Origin: Chryseolinea soli
GTDB taxonomy: Bacteria > Bacteroidota > Bacteroidia > Cytophagales > Cyclobacteriaceae
Assembly (NCBI RefSeq): GCF_003589925.1
Contig: NZ_CP032382.1
Coordinates: forward strand, 3,224,001 to 3,288,000
Direction of reading: 5' to 3'
DNA: 64,000 nt
A program made the position numbers and the translations under genes. Shown here one piece after another: positions 44,301-52,617 of the stretch (its first letter is position 1; each line of letters starts with the position of its first letter). The notes under the pieces were generated by a model that saw only the letters and a program-made list of their open reading frames with translations, had not been told where the DNA came from and ran no database searches.

Positions 44301-45950
44301 ATGAAAAATAAATACCGCTTTCGCGTTTTCGTGGTGCTGATCACAGCGCTGTGCTCTTCAAAAGTTGTAACCGCTCAGGATGTTTATCAGGAACAGCGAA
44401 ACGGATGGCTGCAGTTGGCGGAGAAGAGTCAACCGAAGTTGATCGAAAGCACGAAGGAGCCCGTGTCGCTCGTTTCTATCGAGAAAGACGAAAATGCCTT
44501 TCAACATTGGAAAGCGGTGCGATCTTTTCCTGTGGATTCGCTCTACAGCCGTTCGTTTAAAAAACAATCCGGCGTGGTCGCAGATTTTGGCGAGCACCTG
44601 ACGGGCTTCTTCACCTTTTCGGTGGAGGCTTTTGGGAGAGCGGCCGACGCACCGTTGCGGCTGAAATTTACGTTTGGTGAAGTGCCTTCGGAATTGGCGA
44701 CGCCCTTTGATCCTTACCCCGGGGGACTGAGCCGCGCCTGGTTGCAAGACGAGATCGTCACCATCTCGGATGTGCCGGCTGTGATCACCATTCCCCGGCG
44801 TGTTGCTTTTCGCTATGTGAAGATCGAACTGCTGGGCAGTTCCGTCTATTCCGATTTCCGGATCAACCACATCACGTTCAAAGCGACGACTTCCGTCGAT
44901 AGCACGCCTTCGCCTTTGGAATCGTCAACAGACAAAATGGTGGCGGACATTGACAGGATCAGCCTGGTCACGCTAAAGGAATGCATGCAGACCGTTTACG
45001 AAGACGGACCTAAACGGGATAGGAGATTATGGATCGGCGACTTGTACCTGGAGTCGCTGGCCAATATGTATTCGTTCAAAAATTATGAACTCACAAAACA
45101 TTGCCTCTATCTCCTTGCCGGGCTGAGCTATGAAAATGGCGTGGCCCCTTCCAATGTTTTCGAACGACCCAGTCCCCACCCGCAGATCAATCCACTCTTC
45201 GACTATGCGTTGATCTACAACGTGGCCGTCAAAGAATACTTGCAAGCCACGGGCGATCGCCAAACGGCTGCCGACCTGTGGCCGATCGTAAAGAAACAAT
45301 TGGAGGTCCCCAAGAAATACCTGGGCAAAGACGGCATGCTGGACTATGAACGTGCGAATAAAGAGTGGTGGCTGTTTTTCGATTGGCGCGTGGGGCTCGA
45401 CAAACAAGCTGCGTTACAAGGTGTGGTGATCTGGGCCTACAAAAACACCTACGAGCTGGCCAAGATGCTCGGCAAAGAAAAAGAAGTATCGGAGTTGCCC
45501 GATCTCATAAAGAAAATGATGGCGGCAACGCATAAGAATCTTTACGATAAGGCAGAAGGCGTCTTTGTGAGTGGAAAGGACCGGCAGGTTTCGTATGCAT
45601 CGCAAGCGTGGATGGTGCTGAGTGGTGTGGCCACCAAAGCCGAGGGGGCAAAGGCATTGCGCAAGTTACCCGGTATGCAAAACGTAATTTATCCCGGTGC
45701 ACCTTATTTATATCATTATGTGATCGAAGCGATGATCCAATGCGACATGAGAAAAGAAGCCAAGGACCTGGTCGTCGACTACTGGGGTGGCATGGTGACC
45801 AAAGGTGCAGACACCTTTTGGGAAGTCTACGATCCGAAGGATGACTTTTTATCGCCGTATAAATTTTTCCCGGTCAATAGTTATTGTCACGCGTGGAGTT
45901 GTACGCCGGCGTATTTTATCCGGAAGTATCCGGAGATTTTTCAACATTAA
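44301..45950 (+). CDS. Exported alpha-rhamnosidase-like glycosidase (six-hairpin type)
   Basis: A 549-residue secreted protein with a signal peptide (cleavage near VTAQ, residue 26). The N-terminal 200 residues form beta domains (FTFSVEAFGRA, YVKIELLGSS). The rest is an alpha/alpha-barrel with YEDGPKRDRRLWIGDLYLES, the segment typical of GH78-like and related six-hairpin glycosidases that carries the catalytic acid. Members mostly cleave alpha-L-rhamnose from plant glycans, but this relation is by pattern and the substrate is inferred. The start ATG at 44301 is preferred over a TTG at 44295. It is divergent from the GH42 gene. Confidence 0.8.
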   Translation: MKNKYRFRVFVVLITALCSSKVVTAQDVYQEQRNGWLQLAEKSQPKLIESTKEPVSLVSIEKDENAFQHWKAVRSFPVDSLYSRSFKKQSGVVADFGEHLTGFFTFSVEAFGRAADAPLRLKFTFGEVPSELATPFDPYPGGLSRAWLQDEIVTISDVPAVITIPRRVAFRYVKIELLGSSVYSDFRINHITFKATTSVDSTPSPLESSTDKMVADIDRISLVTLKECMQTVYEDGPKRDRRLWIGDLYLESLANMYSFKNYELTKHCLYLLAGLSYENGVAPSNVFERPSPHPQINPLFDYALIYNVAVKEYLQATGDRQTAADLWPIVKKQLEVPKKYLGKDGMLDYERANKEWWLFFDWRVGLDKQAALQGVVIWAYKNTYELAKMLGKEKEVSELPDLIKKMMAATHKNLYDKAEGVFVSGKDRQVSYASQAWMVLSGVATKAEGAKALRKLPGMQNVIYPGAPYLYHYVIEAMIQCDMRKEAKDLVVDYWGGMVTKGADTFWEVYDPKDDFLSPYKFFPVNSYCHAWSCTPAYFIRKYPEIFQH

Positions 45951-46005
45951 GAGCAGCGGCGGCGCGATAAGAAGCGTGCAAGGCGCATGATGGCGAGCTT
46001 ATAGT

Positions 46006-47694
46006 TTAGAATACGATTTCAACATTCTCAAAAGATTTTTTCAATAGCTCCTTGTCTTTCGGATCGATGGGATTTCCCTGCAGGTATATTTTTTTCAACT
46101 TCTTGAGCCCATAGATCGCCTCTGGAAGGTGCGTGATGTGGTTGTCGTGAAGCACCAGGAATTTTAAGTTTTTCAAGGCCCCGATGTTTGCCGGGAGGGA
46201 CGAGATCTCATTGCCTCCCAAATCCAATACTTCTAATTTTTCCAACCACGTAATTTCCTCGGGAAATGTCTTTAGTTGATTAGAACCCAGTCCGAGAATT
46301 TTCAACTTTCGGAGATTTCTAAACGTGATGGGGAGATTTTGAATTTTGTTTTCGAACAAATAAAGTTCTTGAAGTTTCGCTAGCGATTGAATATCGGGGG
46401 GCAGACTGGAGAGCTGATTTTTTTCAAGATCCAGGTAGTCCAGATTTTTTAATTTCAAGATCTCCGGTGGAAAAGAATTTAAACCCTTATTGATCAGCGA
46501 CAGACGCGTGCCTTTCCATTGAAGGGCATCTTTTAGGTTGACAAACCCTTGGTTTGTGCGTTTGCCGCCCAAGGTTACGGAGGAATTTGGATCGATGTAT
46601 CCCAAAGCACGCCGCTCTCTTTCAATCCCGATGGCGGTCACTTGGATCTCGGTCAACAAACAGGCTCCGGTACTTGGAAACGAAATTTTGGTCTTAAGCG
46701 GTTTGCCAATGCCAAAGGCAACCGGCAAAATGAACACGGTGGCCTTGGTCTTTTCCGACAAAGACTTTCCAAGCGAGGCTGGAAGGGTTGACAAAACTCG
46801 CTTCACTTCGGCACCACAATTCGTCCCGATGTCTTTCAAGAGCGCGACGGAAATCACATCACCCGCGTCGTTGAGATGAAATTGAGCGTAGACAACGCCT
46901 TCAACACCTAGCCGTCTGGCTTCCGCGGGAAACCTGATATTTCGCCCAATGTAGGTGCTGAGATCCTCGACGCTTATCGATTCAGCGGGAGGAGCTGGCG
47001 GGGAGCCGACCGGTAATATAAAGTGCTGGGCAACATTTGTTTGTTGCTGGGTCGCGGGCACCCAGACCGGCATGCTTTGAAGAATACGCGCTACCGTGAC
47101 AAGTTGTGACGAATCCGAGACGGCAATGTTTGAGGCTTTGCCAGTTTCGTCTATCGTAAAGGTGATCGTAAAATCAGGAGGAGGTAGTTTGGGAATTTCT
47201 TTGACTAAGGCGTTTCCAATAAACGTATAGAAGCGACCCATTCCCTTGGGAAAAGTGGCATTGGATTCGGCAATCGTAAATCCGGTGGGAGTGATCGGTT
47301 CCAGTGTACGATAGAGACTGGTTGTGTCTTTGGGATAAAGACTGAGGTCCAGTGTATGCAATGGAACATAGGCTTTCTTTAAAAAGAACCGGAAATTTTC
47401 TGCATCGGGGATCGTCACATCGGCCGTTTTGAAACTCATATGCGAAACCACCAGCGTTTTGTGTTTGGAGGGATCGACCTTGAGTTGAAAGAAGCCGAGG
47501 TGATTGCTCACCGTTCCGTCGGTCGTGCCCAACAGGATGATCGTGGCGTTCTTTACAGGCCTTTGCGTTTCGGCGTCAAGAAGGCGCCCGGTAACGGTAC
47601 GTTCCTGCGAAAAAACGGCGTTGCTCAGGAGCAAGGCGACCAGGGACGTTGTAAAAACCAGTCTCCGGGAATTTGAAATGAACGGTTGTTCCAT
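46006..47694 (-). CDS. Carboxypeptidase-regulatory/TonB-C-like/leucine-rich-repeat fusion protein
   Basis: A 562-residue exported protein (signal peptide to about residue 30, VFSQ) with an unusual domain order. First is a carboxypeptidase-regulatory-like beta-sandwich at 32-97 (TVTGRLLDAETQRPVKNATIILLGT). Then come two TonB C-terminal-like domains: a poorly conserved one at about 152-229 and a clear one at 245-330 (IRFPAEARRLGVEGVVYAQFHLND). Last are six leucine-rich repeats of 23 residues at about 408-550 (LxSLPxxIxxLxxLxxLxLxxNx). TonB-C domains usually transmit energy and LRRs usually bind proteins. The combination suggests a periplasmic adaptor; partners are unknown. Confidence 0.85.
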   Translation of the reverse strand: MEQPFISNSRRLVFTTSLVALLLSNAVFSQERTVTGRLLDAETQRPVKNATIILLGTTDGTVSNHLGFFQLKVDPSKHKTLVVSHMSFKTADVTIPDAENFRFFLKKAYVPLHTLDLSLYPKDTTSLYRTLEPITPTGFTIAESNATFPKGMGRFYTFIGNALVKEIPKLPPPDFTITFTIDETGKASNIAVSDSSQLVTVARILQSMPVWVPATQQQTNVAQHFILPVGSPPAPPAESISVEDLSTYIGRNIRFPAEARRLGVEGVVYAQFHLNDAGDVISVALLKDIGTNCGAEVKRVLSTLPASLGKSLSEKTKATVFILPVAFGIGKPLKTKISFPSTGACLLTEIQVTAIGIERERRALGYIDPNSSVTLGGKRTNQGFVNLKDALQWKGTRLSLINKGLNSFPPEILKLKNLDYLDLEKNQLSSLPPDIQSLAKLQELYLFENKIQNLPITFRNLRKLKILGLGSNQLKTFPEEITWLEKLEVLDLGGNEISSLPANIGALKNLKFLVLHDNHITHLPEAIYGLKKLKKIYLQGNPIDPKDKELLKKSFENVEIVF

Positions 47695-47803
47695 ACATCG
47701 ATTTGCAAATCAAAATAGGGCTCATATTCCGAAAGTCCAAATGGAGCGTGGGGCATTTTGTGATGCATCACGCGGATTCTGCTTACAAAAACGACGCAAT
47801 ACC

Positions 47804-47833
47804 TTGCGGGTGTAAAATTTAATGGTAAGTTTG
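47804..47833 (+). promoter_or_regulatory. Promoter of the second ArsR operon
   Basis: TTG at 47804-47806, exactly 19 bases, then TAAGTTTG at 47826-47833, a full TAnnTTTG match. The -7 box lies inside the inverted repeat that starts at 47825. Confidence 0.7.
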
Positions 47834-47858
47834 TACTTACGGTAAGTAATCAATTACC
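47825..47858. promoter_or_regulatory. ArsR operator pair overlapping the promoter
   Basis: GTAAGTTTGTACTTAC at 47825-47840 has perfect six-base arms around four bases. It is followed at once by GGTAAGTAATCAATTACC at 47841-47858, an imperfect inverted repeat with five-base outer arms. The first covers the -7 box. Its layout matches the operators at 26058-26103 with C and G exchanged at one position per arm. Confidence 0.65.
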
Positions 47859-47900
47859 GTCAAAAAAGTATCATTTCTTAGACCAGACCCCCAAAACGAA

Positions 47901-48230
47901 GTGAAAAAGCAACCCCAAAGCAGTTACGACAAAGCCTTCAATGCGCTGGGCGACCCGACCCGCAGGGCCATTTTCGAAAAGCTGCGGGTGCGCCCGCTTG
48001 CCGTCGTGGACATAGCCGATGGGTTGCCGGTGAGCCGGCCGGCGGTGTCGCAGCACTTGAAGGTGCTGAAGGATGCCAGGCTGATTCGTGTTCACCGGGA
48101 AGGCACCCGCAACCTTTGCCAAATCGATACCCGGGGTGTCCTGGCGATGCGCAATTACTTAGACAATTTCTGGGACATAGCCCTTTCGGCATTCAAACAA
48201 GCAGCGGAAAAACACAAGAAACATGAATAA
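47901..48230 (+). CDS. ArsR-family transcriptional repressor
   Basis: A 109-residue winged-helix regulator of the metal-independent ArsR type. The opening YDKAFNALGDPTRRAIFEKLR and the helix-turn-helix AVVDIADGLPVSRPAVSQHLKVLKDARLI (residues about 34-62) are clear. No metal-binding cysteines are present. The start codon is GTG at 47901, the first codon in frame. The last eight bases overlap the SRPBCC gene, so they are coupled. It should act on the operators at 47825-47858. Confidence 0.9.
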   Translation: MKKQPQSSYDKAFNALGDPTRRAIFEKLRVRPLAVVDIADGLPVSRPAVSQHLKVLKDARLIRVHREGTRNLCQIDTRGVLAMRNYLDNFWDIALSAFKQAAEKHKKHE

Positions 48231-48678
48231 TGTAAAAATCGATTCGATTCGAAAGGAACTCCTGGTGGAGGTTTCACAAGAGACGGCCTTTAAAGTATTT
48301 ACTGAGAAAATGGATCTGTGGTGGCCGCGCACGCATCACATCGGTAAATCGCCCATGACCGAGCTGGTGCTGGAGTCCAAACCCAGGGGGCGCTGGTATT
48401 CCCGCCACGAAGATGGTAGCGAGCAAGACGTAGGTTATGTGCTGACGTGGGATCCTTATGGACTTTTGGTCCTTGCCTGGCAGATCAACGGAAACTTTCA
48501 GTTTGATCCCGGGCTCATCACCGAGGTGGAAGTTTTTTTTATTGCCGAGGCTCCGGAAGTGACCCGTATTAAATTCGAACACAAAAATATGGAACGTCTC
48601 GGCGGCGGCAAAGCGGTGGAAAGTATGGATGAGGGCTGGGGAAAAATTTTGGACCTGTATAAAAATCAGACAAAATAA
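48223..48678 (+). CDS. SRPBCC (AHSA1/START-like) protein
   Basis: A 151-residue SRPBCC-fold protein with the opening DSIRKELLVEVSQETAFKVFTEKMDLWWPRTHHIG, the middle strand GRWYSRHEDGSEQDVGYVLTWDP and the C-terminal helix GKAVESMDEGWGKILDLYKN. It starts inside the stop of the ArsR gene (eight-base overlap), so its expression is tied to the repressor. Such ArsR-SRPBCC pairs are common but the ligands are unknown. Confidence 0.88.
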   Translation: MNNVKIDSIRKELLVEVSQETAFKVFTEKMDLWWPRTHHIGKSPMTELVLESKPRGRWYSRHEDGSEQDVGYVLTWDPYGLLVLAWQINGNFQFDPGLITEVEVFFIAEAPEVTRIKFEHKNMERLGGGKAVESMDEGWGKILDLYKNQTK

Positions 48679-48687
48679 AGATCATCT

Positions 48688-49125
48688 ATGGCATACAAAA
48701 TAAAACCAACGCACCTCGTTCGCGTCGCCGCATTATTGATGGCGTTTCATGCGCTCGGACACACGATGGGTGCACTCAACTGGAAAAAAAATCCAAACGA
48801 GAACGTTAACCTCGTCATCACCAGCATGCAGACTGAACATTTTGATTTTATGGGAAGATCGGCCACGCTGGGGCAATTCTATGAAGGCTACGGGATCATC
48901 ATGATCCTGGTGCTGGCCCTGATCAGTTTGCAATTGTGGATGCTGTCGGATGAAACGGGCAATCCGAAGGCCGTGAAAATACTGACATCCATGGCCGTGT
49001 TCCTGATCCTGATGGCAGGCTTCGAGTATATTTATTTTTTCCCGCTGGCCGCTACTATCTCGTTCCTGGCTGGAATATGTGTGATCCTTTCTTTGATTGG
49101 CAAAAAGACAACAAAGCCCGCCTGA
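48688..49125 (+). CDS. Four-helix membrane protein of the ArsR operon
   Basis: A 145-residue inner-membrane protein with four hydrophobic segments, near residues 10-30, 68-88, 100-118 and 121-138. The first loop holds GHTMGALNWKKNPNENVN and the short HFDFMGRSATLGQFYEGYGI motif, resembling a small conserved family seen after ArsR-SRPBCC pairs. No function is established. It follows the SRPBCC gene by nine bases, the third gene of the operon. Confidence 0.75.
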   Translation: MAYKIKPTHLVRVAALLMAFHALGHTMGALNWKKNPNENVNLVITSMQTEHFDFMGRSATLGQFYEGYGIIMILVLALISLQLWMLSDETGNPKAVKILTSMAVFLILMAGFEYIYFFPLAATISFLAGICVILSLIGKKTTKPA

Positions 49126-49166
49126 TGGGCCAGTGATCTCATCTAACCTCAAAAGCATAAATAATA

Positions 49167-49244
49167 ATGATCAACGGCGATCCTGGCGAACTGCAAGTGG
49201 GCATGCCGGCGGCGCGAGCATGGAAAGCGATCCGTAACAAGTAA
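49167..49244 (+). pseudogene. Possible SRPBCC gene fragment
   Basis: A 25-codon open frame just behind the ArsR operon encodes the short stretch ELQVGMPAARAWKAIRNK and then stops. This resembles the start of a START-like domain (a strand then PAxxxWxxI). It could be the stump of a second SRPBCC gene or chance. Confidence 0.2.
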
Positions 49245-49339
49245 AGGACGGTGGTCAACCAACCCGGAGATTTGAACAGATTCGATATTCGAAGTGAATT
49301 TATTATTATAAATTAGCTGCAGGCCGACTTCATAAGACC

Positions 49340-50101
49340 ATGCATTTGGAAGCTACCCGGTGCGAACTGCGAGACATACAGATCTTCCGGACCCTTTTTC
49401 TCACCGAGTCAAATACGCAGATACGGTATAATGCCCGTCACGAACGGGGATGGTCTGATTCATACTTACTATTCGTCGACAATGCCCCGATAGGATATGG
49501 GTCCGTTACAGGACAAGAACTATCTGACCGGGATACCATTTTTGAATTCTATATTGTTCCCCCATACCGAAATCTAGCCCAGCAGCTTTTCCGGAAACTC
49601 TGGGCAGCCTCCGGGGTTAAATTTATAGAATGCCAAACCAACGACTCCCTATTGCATTCCCTGGCACTTGAGTTTTCAAAGAGCGTCAGTTCATCGGTCA
49701 TTTTATTCAGCGACCATACCGTCACCCATTTGTATATCCCTGCACTCACTTTCAGGCAGAAGACGGAGGCCGATCTGCTTTTCAAACACCAGGTTGAACC
49801 GGAGGGAAGTCACGTTATTGAATGGAAGGGTGAAGTGATTGCAACCGGAGGGTTTTTACTTCATTATAATGTTCCGTTCTGTGATCTGTATATGGAAGTA
49901 AGGGAGGATGCAAGAAAGAAGGGTGTGGGGAGTTACCTGATCCAAGAACTTAAAAAGGAATGTTATCGGGCTGGGCGAATTCCTGCGGCGCGTTGTAACA
50001 TTGAAAACCACCCGTCGAGAGCGACGTTGTTGAAGGCCGGAATGAAGGTGAGTGGATTTATGGTGCTGGGTACATTGGAGAATGCTAATGGATCTTTTTG
50101 A
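49340..50101 (+). CDS. GNAT-family acetyltransferase with two GNAT-like halves
   Basis: A 253-residue protein. The C-terminal half is a standard GNAT domain: the acetyl-CoA pyrophosphate-binding motif ARKKGVGSYLIQELKKE (residues about 194-210) and the last strands around NHPSRATLLKAGM. The N-terminal half (residues 15-110) has a GNAT-like order, SYLLFVDNAPIGYGSVTG then FEFYIVPPYRNLAQQLFRKL, but lacks the glycine-rich loop. It probably lost its catalytic role. The substrate is unknown. No operon partners. Confidence 0.82.
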   Translation: MHLEATRCELRDIQIFRTLFLTESNTQIRYNARHERGWSDSYLLFVDNAPIGYGSVTGQELSDRDTIFEFYIVPPYRNLAQQLFRKLWAASGVKFIECQTNDSLLHSLALEFSKSVSSSVILFSDHTVTHLYIPALTFRQKTEADLLFKHQVEPEGSHVIEWKGEVIATGGFLLHYNVPFCDLYMEVREDARKKGVGSYLIQELKKECYRAGRIPAARCNIENHPSRATLLKAGMKVSGFMVLGTLENANGSF

Positions 50102-50124
50102 ATGGTCTACGATGGCGAGTGTCT

Positions 50125-51360
50125 CTAATGCTGCTTTAACACTTCTTCCAATACCAGGTCACGTCCATTAAAATAGTCAGTGGAGGTAAGCAAGATCTTC
50201 ATTTGCGGCTCGATGCCTTGCCGGTGATCGCCGGGAATGGATTCGTGGTAGCGATTGGAGATGCTGCAAATGGCCTTGCTGTGCGGCAATTGAATTCCAT
50301 TTTCTTCTCCCACAAAGTTAGGCTTGGAGCTACTCATCTCTCCCGCAAAAACAGGTTTCAAAAGCAGATCGGCTTTGCTGATAAATATTTGCGCGGCAGA
50401 AAACGTGTTGCGTCCCGTAAGAATATAGAGTTGTGCTTTTGCCGAAGAGGATTTAAAGCGCTGTAAGGTTTGTAAAAACGGATCCAGCAGATCGGCATTG
50501 CCTCCGTTGTTGTGCCGGACATCGACAACCAATTTTTCAGGGCCCAACGCCTTGACACTGTCGTCGAGACGTTTTGAGAATTGGGCCAGGGACTCGTTTT
50601 GGTCGTTCATCACCTGGTTGAACTGAACGTAGACCGTCTTCTCATTTTTTAGCGACTTGATCCAGTAAGCCTGCTCAACATGCTGCAAATAGAGAGGAAC
50701 CGAAACCTGATTTGTTTTCGACGGAATAAGTTTGGGGATTCCCCGGACCGGCTGAAAGGGAACGACCGGGAACTGTTGTTTCACTTTTTGTCCCGCCTCA
50801 TCGAAGGTGAGGGAATAGGTTCCCTTCCCATCAACACCCAACGCCTGGAGCATTCCTTCAAGAGACAACATGAAGGGACCGATCCAGTTTATACCCTGAT
50901 CGTTGTCGCGACTAATGAACCGCCCGACGTCCTTCATGATTTTCTCAGCAGAGACCGCACCGAATTGATCCACCCTTTTCCCGATCCATTTTTCATAGCC
51001 GGGTTGTGCGTCGATAACAAAGAGCCCGTCGGCGAACAAATAGAACCGAAGGGGGAGGGCTTTCACGTCTATTCCTTCTGCGCCCCAGGGTAGCACGTAG
51101 GTATGGCCATCACCCAGCAGGGCCGATAAGCCTAAAAGCTCAAACAAAATTCGCTGGTCGCTATAGGTATTGAGGTTGGATTTGACTTTTTCAAATTGAA
51201 GCTTAAACGGGGGAGGGAGTTCTTCCGAACGATAGACGTAGTGTTGTTTTTTGACTTCGCCCAGCCAGAAATCCATGTCTTCTTTCCAATGGGTGACCCG
51301 CTGCGCCTCGCAAGATATGAGGGTCGATAGTGCCAGGAGCAAGAGTAGTTTTGTTTTCAT
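50125..51360 (-). CDS. S41-family-like peptidase lipoprotein
   Basis: A 411-residue protein starting with a lipoprotein signal (LSTLISC, lipobox ISC). The core has the S41 C-terminal-processing-peptidase motifs: TVYVQFNQVMND, the strand LVVDVRHNNGGN and NTFSAAQIF, where the serine is the expected nucleophile. The PDZ domain of typical S41 enzymes is not evident. A lipoprotein peptidase would act in the periplasm. The start at 51360 is chosen because the signal begins there; upstream in-frame codons to 51429 are unrelated. Confidence 0.82.
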   Translation of the reverse strand: MKTKLLLLLALSTLISCEAQRVTHWKEDMDFWLGEVKKQHYVYRSEELPPPFKLQFEKVKSNLNTYSDQRILFELLGLSALLGDGHTYVLPWGAEGIDVKALPLRFYLFADGLFVIDAQPGYEKWIGKRVDQFGAVSAEKIMKDVGRFISRDNDQGINWIGPFMLSLEGMLQALGVDGKGTYSLTFDEAGQKVKQQFPVVPFQPVRGIPKLIPSKTNQVSVPLYLQHVEQAYWIKSLKNEKTVYVQFNQVMNDQNESLAQFSKRLDDSVKALGPEKLVVDVRHNNGGNADLLDPFLQTLQRFKSSSAKAQLYILTGRNTFSAAQIFISKADLLLKPVFAGEMSSSKPNFVGEENGIQLPHSKAICSISNRYHESIPGDHRQGIEPQMKILLTSTDYFNGRDLVLEEVLKQH

Positions 51361-51742
51361 ACCGGATTCATTCGGATCATTGAAAATGAGGTGATGTAAC
51401 CTTCTGGTCAAGTGCTGTGCCATTATCAAGAAAGCCTCAAATTACCGGTTAATCGAGGCGTGCCTAGTTTTGTGTTCAGGCCTGAACAAGTTCTGATCGA
51501 ATTCGATCGGGGTTACCCTTTAGCTGGGAACTCTAATTCGCAAGCATGACTATTCGGAGGGGAATTTCCAAACGCTCTAATGGATGTGAGTTAAAATTGA
51601 AGATTTCAGCGCAATGGATCATCCCAAACTGGTTTGCCGGGCCATTTCCTTCAAATGACGGGCAAATGGCGGGTGAAAATCATATGTGCTGGCTCGCTTC
51701 CGCCCGTTAAATCCGTAACATTGTGCCTTTAAAAAAACGACG
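51361..51742. other. Divergent intergenic region with a 16-base palindrome
   Basis: About 380 bases between the S41-like and XRE genes. It contains the palindrome at 51473-51488 and TAACATTG (one base off TAnnTTTG) 24 bases before the XRE start. No other structure is seen. Confidence 0.4.
51473..51488. promoter_or_regulatory. Perfect 16-base palindrome
   Basis: TGTTCAGGCCTGAACA reads the same on both strands. It lies between two divergent genes (112 bases from the S41-like start, 254 from the XRE start). A dimeric regulator site is the natural reading; which gene it controls is not clear. Confidence 0.45.
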
Positions 51743-52570
51743 ATGCAACAACCGGAACTGGGAAGACGACTGACCGCTTTGCGCAAGGAAAGGAACCTTA
51801 CACAAGAAGAATTGGTGGAAAAAAGCCACGTGAGTGTGCGCACGATCCAGCGCATTGAGGCCGGTGAGGTGTTGCCCCGTATGTCGACCGTGAAAATTTT
51901 ATTGGAGGCACTTGGAGAACGCTACGAGTCATTTTCAGCAAACCCACCCCAAGCCATGGAAACACAAAAAAACATTTTGCCAAACGCCAACCGAAACGCC
52001 GTCTTAGTAGCCGCATTGGCCGGGGCGGTTTACCTGGTGTCTCAAATTATTCTCGGAACGCTGGACTTTGCCTGGATCACCGGCGATCGCGACTGGGGAT
52101 TTGCGACGAACGCTATCTACACGGGCCTCACCGTCGTGACGGTGGTTTCGTATGCCTTATTTGCCCGGGGATTTATCGTGTTGAGTAGGGTATTCGAGAA
52201 CGCGTTGCTGAAGGCGATCGCCTATATGCTTGTGATCGCTACGGTCGGCTTAGGCATTTTAGATGTCACTTCGTTGTCCGTGGAAGATGTAGAGAGTTTA
52301 TGGATTCCTTACGCCATGGCCGCGGTGCTCTTTGGTGCTTTAAGCATTGTCTTTGGAGTCGCCCTCATCCGCTTGCAGGACGGCATGGGCGAGCTCTCGC
52401 GGATAGCCGGCATGTTGGAAATTGTGATCGGCTGCGCGTTGGTAACCGTGGTGCTATTTTTTATCACCTATGTGATCATGATCCCGGCTGTGATCGTAGA
52501 GATCTTGGTACTCTATCGCGGCTACGAATACCTCTCCCGCTCTGCATCTGCCGAGGTTGTTGGTGCATAA
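51743..52570 (+). CDS. XRE-family regulator fused to a membrane domain
   Basis: A 275-residue protein: XRE/HTH_3 domain at residues 7-62 (LRKERNLTQEELVEKSHVSVRTIQRIEAGE), a short linker, then about six hydrophobic helices (residues 84-265) holding most of the chain. The DNA-binding domain would hang from the inner membrane. Such fusions are found in Bacteroidota, but the signal is unknown. The ATG at 51743 is 9 residues before the HTH and the only sensible start. Confidence 0.85.
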   Translation: MQQPELGRRLTALRKERNLTQEELVEKSHVSVRTIQRIEAGEVLPRMSTVKILLEALGERYESFSANPPQAMETQKNILPNANRNAVLVAALAGAVYLVSQIILGTLDFAWITGDRDWGFATNAIYTGLTVVTVVSYALFARGFIVLSRVFENALLKAIAYMLVIATVGLGILDVTSLSVEDVESLWIPYAMAAVLFGALSIVFGVALIRLQDGMGELSRIAGMLEIVIGCALVTVVLFFITYVIMIPAVIVEILVLYRGYEYLSRSASAEVVGA

Positions 52571-52617
52571 CCGGTCGCGCGCCGGAGGCAAGAAATCGGG
52601 ATCAATTTCCCCTGTCC

